Shown here: one piece after another, positions 38,712 through 40,497 of the stretch
Layout of the letters: every line of letters starts with the position of its first letter
Position numbering within the stretch: the first letter of the stretch is position 1
Source of the DNA: Nostoc desertorum CM1-VF14
GTDB lineage: Bacteria; Cyanobacteriota; Cyanobacteriia; Cyanobacteriales; Nostocaceae
Length of the DNA stretch: 40,497 nucleotides
Direction: 5' to 3'
Assembly (NCBI GenBank): GCA_019359245.1
Contig: JAHHHR010000067.1
Coordinates: forward strand, 1-40,497
Translations under genes and position numbers: made by a program
Notes under the pieces: model-generated
Told to the model about the DNA's origin: nothing
Database searches by the model: none
The model's input: the letters and a program-made list of their open reading frames with translations, nothing else

Positions 38712-40205
38712 ATGACACACGACCAACAAAAAGATGATTTGACGGATAGCGAAGAGAATATTTTGACAAACCGTCAGGGTCATTTAATATCTGATAACCA
38801 AAATACGCGGACTGTGGGCGAAAGAGGGCCGACAGTACTAGAAAACTATAATTTCTTAGAAAAAATTACCCATTTTGACCGCGAACGTATCCCAGAGCGC
38901 GTTGTTCATGCGCGGGGGGCTGGCGCTCATGGCTATTTTGAAGCCTACGGTACTATCGGTGACGAAAGAGCTAGTAAATACACACGCGCTAAACTTTTTC
39001 AAGAAAAAGGTAAAATTACCCCTACATTTGTTCGTTTTTCAACTGTCACTCACGGCGGTAACTCACCAGAAACTCTCCGCGATCCGCGTGGGTTTGCAAT
39101 CAAGTTTTACACGGAAGATGGCAACTGGGATTTGGTAGGAAATAATCTCAAAATCTTTTTTATTAGAGATCCAATCAAATTTCCTGACTTAATTCACGCC
39201 TTTAAACCTGACCCAGTTACTAACCGCCAAGACCCTAACCGCATATTTGATTTTATCAGCCTCACTCCTGAAGCAACACACATGATTACATGGTTGTTCA
39301 GTCCTTGGGGAATTCCTGCCAGCTACCGATTTATGGAAGGTGCAGGTGTCAACACTTATAAAATGGTTAATGATGATGGTGTGGCACATTTGGTAAAATA
39401 CTTGTTTTTACCAAAGCAAGGGCTAAAATTCTTGACGCAAGCTCAAGCTGAGGAAATCCAAGCGAAAAACTTCAACCATGCTACTCAGGATCTTTATGAG
39501 GCTATTGAAAGAGGTGATTATCCTGAGTGGGAATTTTGTGTGCAGATTATGTCTGATGATGAGCATCCTGAACTCGATTTTGATCCATTAGATCCAACTA
39601 AAATTTGGCCAGCAGAGCAATTCCCTGTTTTACCCGTGGGGCGTTTGGTGCTTGATAAAAATCCTAGAGACTATTTTGCAGAAGTTGAGCAAGCTGCATT
39701 TGGTACAGGTGTGTTAGTTGATGGACTAGATTTTTCGGATGATAAATTGCTTCAAGGTCGAACTTTTTCTTACTCGGATACTCAGCGTTATCGTGTAGGA
39801 GCAAATTATCTACAATTACCAATTAATAAACCAAAAACCAGGGTTGCCACAAATCAGCATGGTGGCCAAATGGATTTTGTTGATGGCGATAAGGGAAGCG
39901 AGAATCCGCACATCAATTATGAGCCAAGTAGTATTGATGGGTTAAAAGAAGCACCAAAGTCTGGTAAAGACTATACTCCCCATGTTGAAGGTCAGGTGAT
40001 GCGTAAAAAAATTAGTCGCACAAATGATTATCAGCAAGCAGGCGATCGCTATCGTTCTTTTGATGAGTGGGAGCGTGATGACCTCATTTTAAACCTTGTG
40101 ACGCAACTTAAAAAGTGTAACCCAGATATTCAAGAGCGAATGATAAGCCACTTTACACAGGCTGATCCAGAATACGGTGAGCGGGTGCGTTCTGGACTTG
40201 CATGA
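38712..40205 (+). CDS. Monofunctional haem catalase
   Basis: A 497-residue enzyme that dismutates hydrogen peroxide. Active-site residues are present: His66 in RVVHARGAGAHG, Asn144 in DLVGNN, and the proximal haem ligand Tyr354 in RTFSYSDTQRYR. The central phrases SPETLRDPRGFAIKFYT and DPNRIFDFISLTPEATHM, and a length near 500, resemble the clade 1 small-subunit catalases (plant/Bacillus type) more than the short clade 3 enzymes. The N-terminal ~40 residues are hydrophilic. ATG at 38712. A palindrome just upstream may be its operator. Broken SDR and disordered-protein genes are the only neighbours; an operon is not evident. Confidence 0.95.
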   Translation: MTHDQQKDDLTDSEENILTNRQGHLISDNQNTRTVGERGPTVLENYNFLEKITHFDRERIPERVVHARGAGAHGYFEAYGTIGDERASKYTRAKLFQEKGKITPTFVRFSTVTHGGNSPETLRDPRGFAIKFYTEDGNWDLVGNNLKIFFIRDPIKFPDLIHAFKPDPVTNRQDPNRIFDFISLTPEATHMITWLFSPWGIPASYRFMEGAGVNTYKMVNDDGVAHLVKYLFLPKQGLKFLTQAQAEEIQAKNFNHATQDLYEAIERGDYPEWEFCVQIMSDDEHPELDFDPLDPTKIWPAEQFPVLPVGRLVLDKNPRDYFAEVEQAAFGTGVLVDGLDFSDDKLLQGRTFSYSDTQRYRVGANYLQLPINKPKTRVATNQHGGQMDFVDGDKGSENPHINYEPSSIDGLKEAPKSGKDYTPHVEGQVMRKKISRTNDYQQAGDRYRSFDEWERDDLILNLVTQLKKCNPDIQERMISHFTQADPEYGERVRSGLA

Positions 40206-40374
40206 CGGCCACAATTTACACCCTTTTGAAATAGCAATTGATAGGAGGTTTTACAATACTTGAGCCATTGAGAAAAATTGCATTTTCCTAGACAATCACT
40301 CTTTATTTACACAGATTCCCGCAATTTACAATTATCCATAAGGATGAAATTCAAATACAGTATTTCATCCTAAT

Positions 40375-40404
40375 TAGGGCTTGCTGAAAAAGTCAGAAAG
40401 AAGC
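40375..40404. mobile_element. Possible insertion-sequence end (partial, at window edge)
   Basis: TTAGGGCTTGCTGAAAAAGT followed by CAGAAAGAAG resembles the terminal repeat of insertion sequences common in filamentous cyanobacteria. A related TCTTGCTGAAAAACGGGAAG occurs at about 30408-30427. No transposase frame is visible before the window ends, so this is tentative. Confidence 0.2.
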
Positions 40405-40497
40405 AATTTCAAGGGTTGACTAGTTGTTCAGCCCCAGTCAATCATAAGTTTTTGTTGACTATAAATTTTACAATGATAAACTGCAATTATATTATTC

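Overview
The window looks like chromosomal DNA of a filamentous, probably heterocyst-forming (Nostocales-type) cyanobacterium. The evidence is psaC followed by glmS, many GCGATCGC (HIP1) octamers inside genes, intergenic heptanucleotide tandem repeats, PAS/GAF-rich hybrid kinases, a cyAbrB-type regulator, cobalamin CbiB and a DUF4912 protein. No rRNA, tRNA, CRISPR array or complete insertion sequence was recognised.

Layout. (1) 176-3938, minus: two half-size ABC exporters whose ATP-site residues are complementary, as expected of a heterodimer. (2) 4330-5325, plus: a sucrase/ferredoxin-like protein. (3) 5430-9740, minus: a very large hybrid histidine kinase enclosed by two ~80-110 bp direct repeats. 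(4) 10254-12527, minus: a lipoprotein of phosphodiester-glycosidase type and a DUF4912 protein, separated by a strong terminator. (5) 12837-14485: two palindromic operator-like sites, then a mercuric-reductase-like flavoprotein (plus). (6) 14490-21061: a hairpin and a MITE-like element, then a light-sensing/phosphorelay block on the plus strand. The block is a hybrid kinase carrying a dual-cysteine (DXCF-type) cyanobacteriochrome GAF domain, an Rcp1-like single-domain response regulator, and a REC-PAS-kinase-REC protein that overlaps it. (7) 21156-26794: NTF2-like protein, PyrR, CbiB, Rrf2-type regulator, cyAbrB regulator and a ClC protein with CBS domains, separated by heptamer repeats. (8) 27287-31981: small and accessory genes, including a zinc-ribbon membrane protein, an alcohol-dehydrogenase remnant, a Panacea (DUF4065) two-gene module, a PIN-domain protein with an unrecognised C-terminal half, a secreted protein and an antitoxin-like orphan. 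(9) 32496-35007: psaC and glmS. (10) 35185-40205: rhodanese, SRPBCC and NUDIX proteins, a small disordered protein, an SDR gene broken at its catalytic YxxxK motif, and a haem catalase.

How the genes work together. The most interesting set is 15051-21061, a predicted photoreceptor kinase with candidate downstream relay proteins. The second is the Panacea pair at 27940-28810, which has the architecture of a toxin-antitoxin system with a toxin I cannot assign to a family. Repeats have visibly altered coding sequence in several places: a nonamer array forms a kinase linker, heptamers supply the last residues of two unrelated proteins, and a repeat fragment extends the ABC exporter reading frame. 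All functional statements come from motif recognition by eye; no searches were run.
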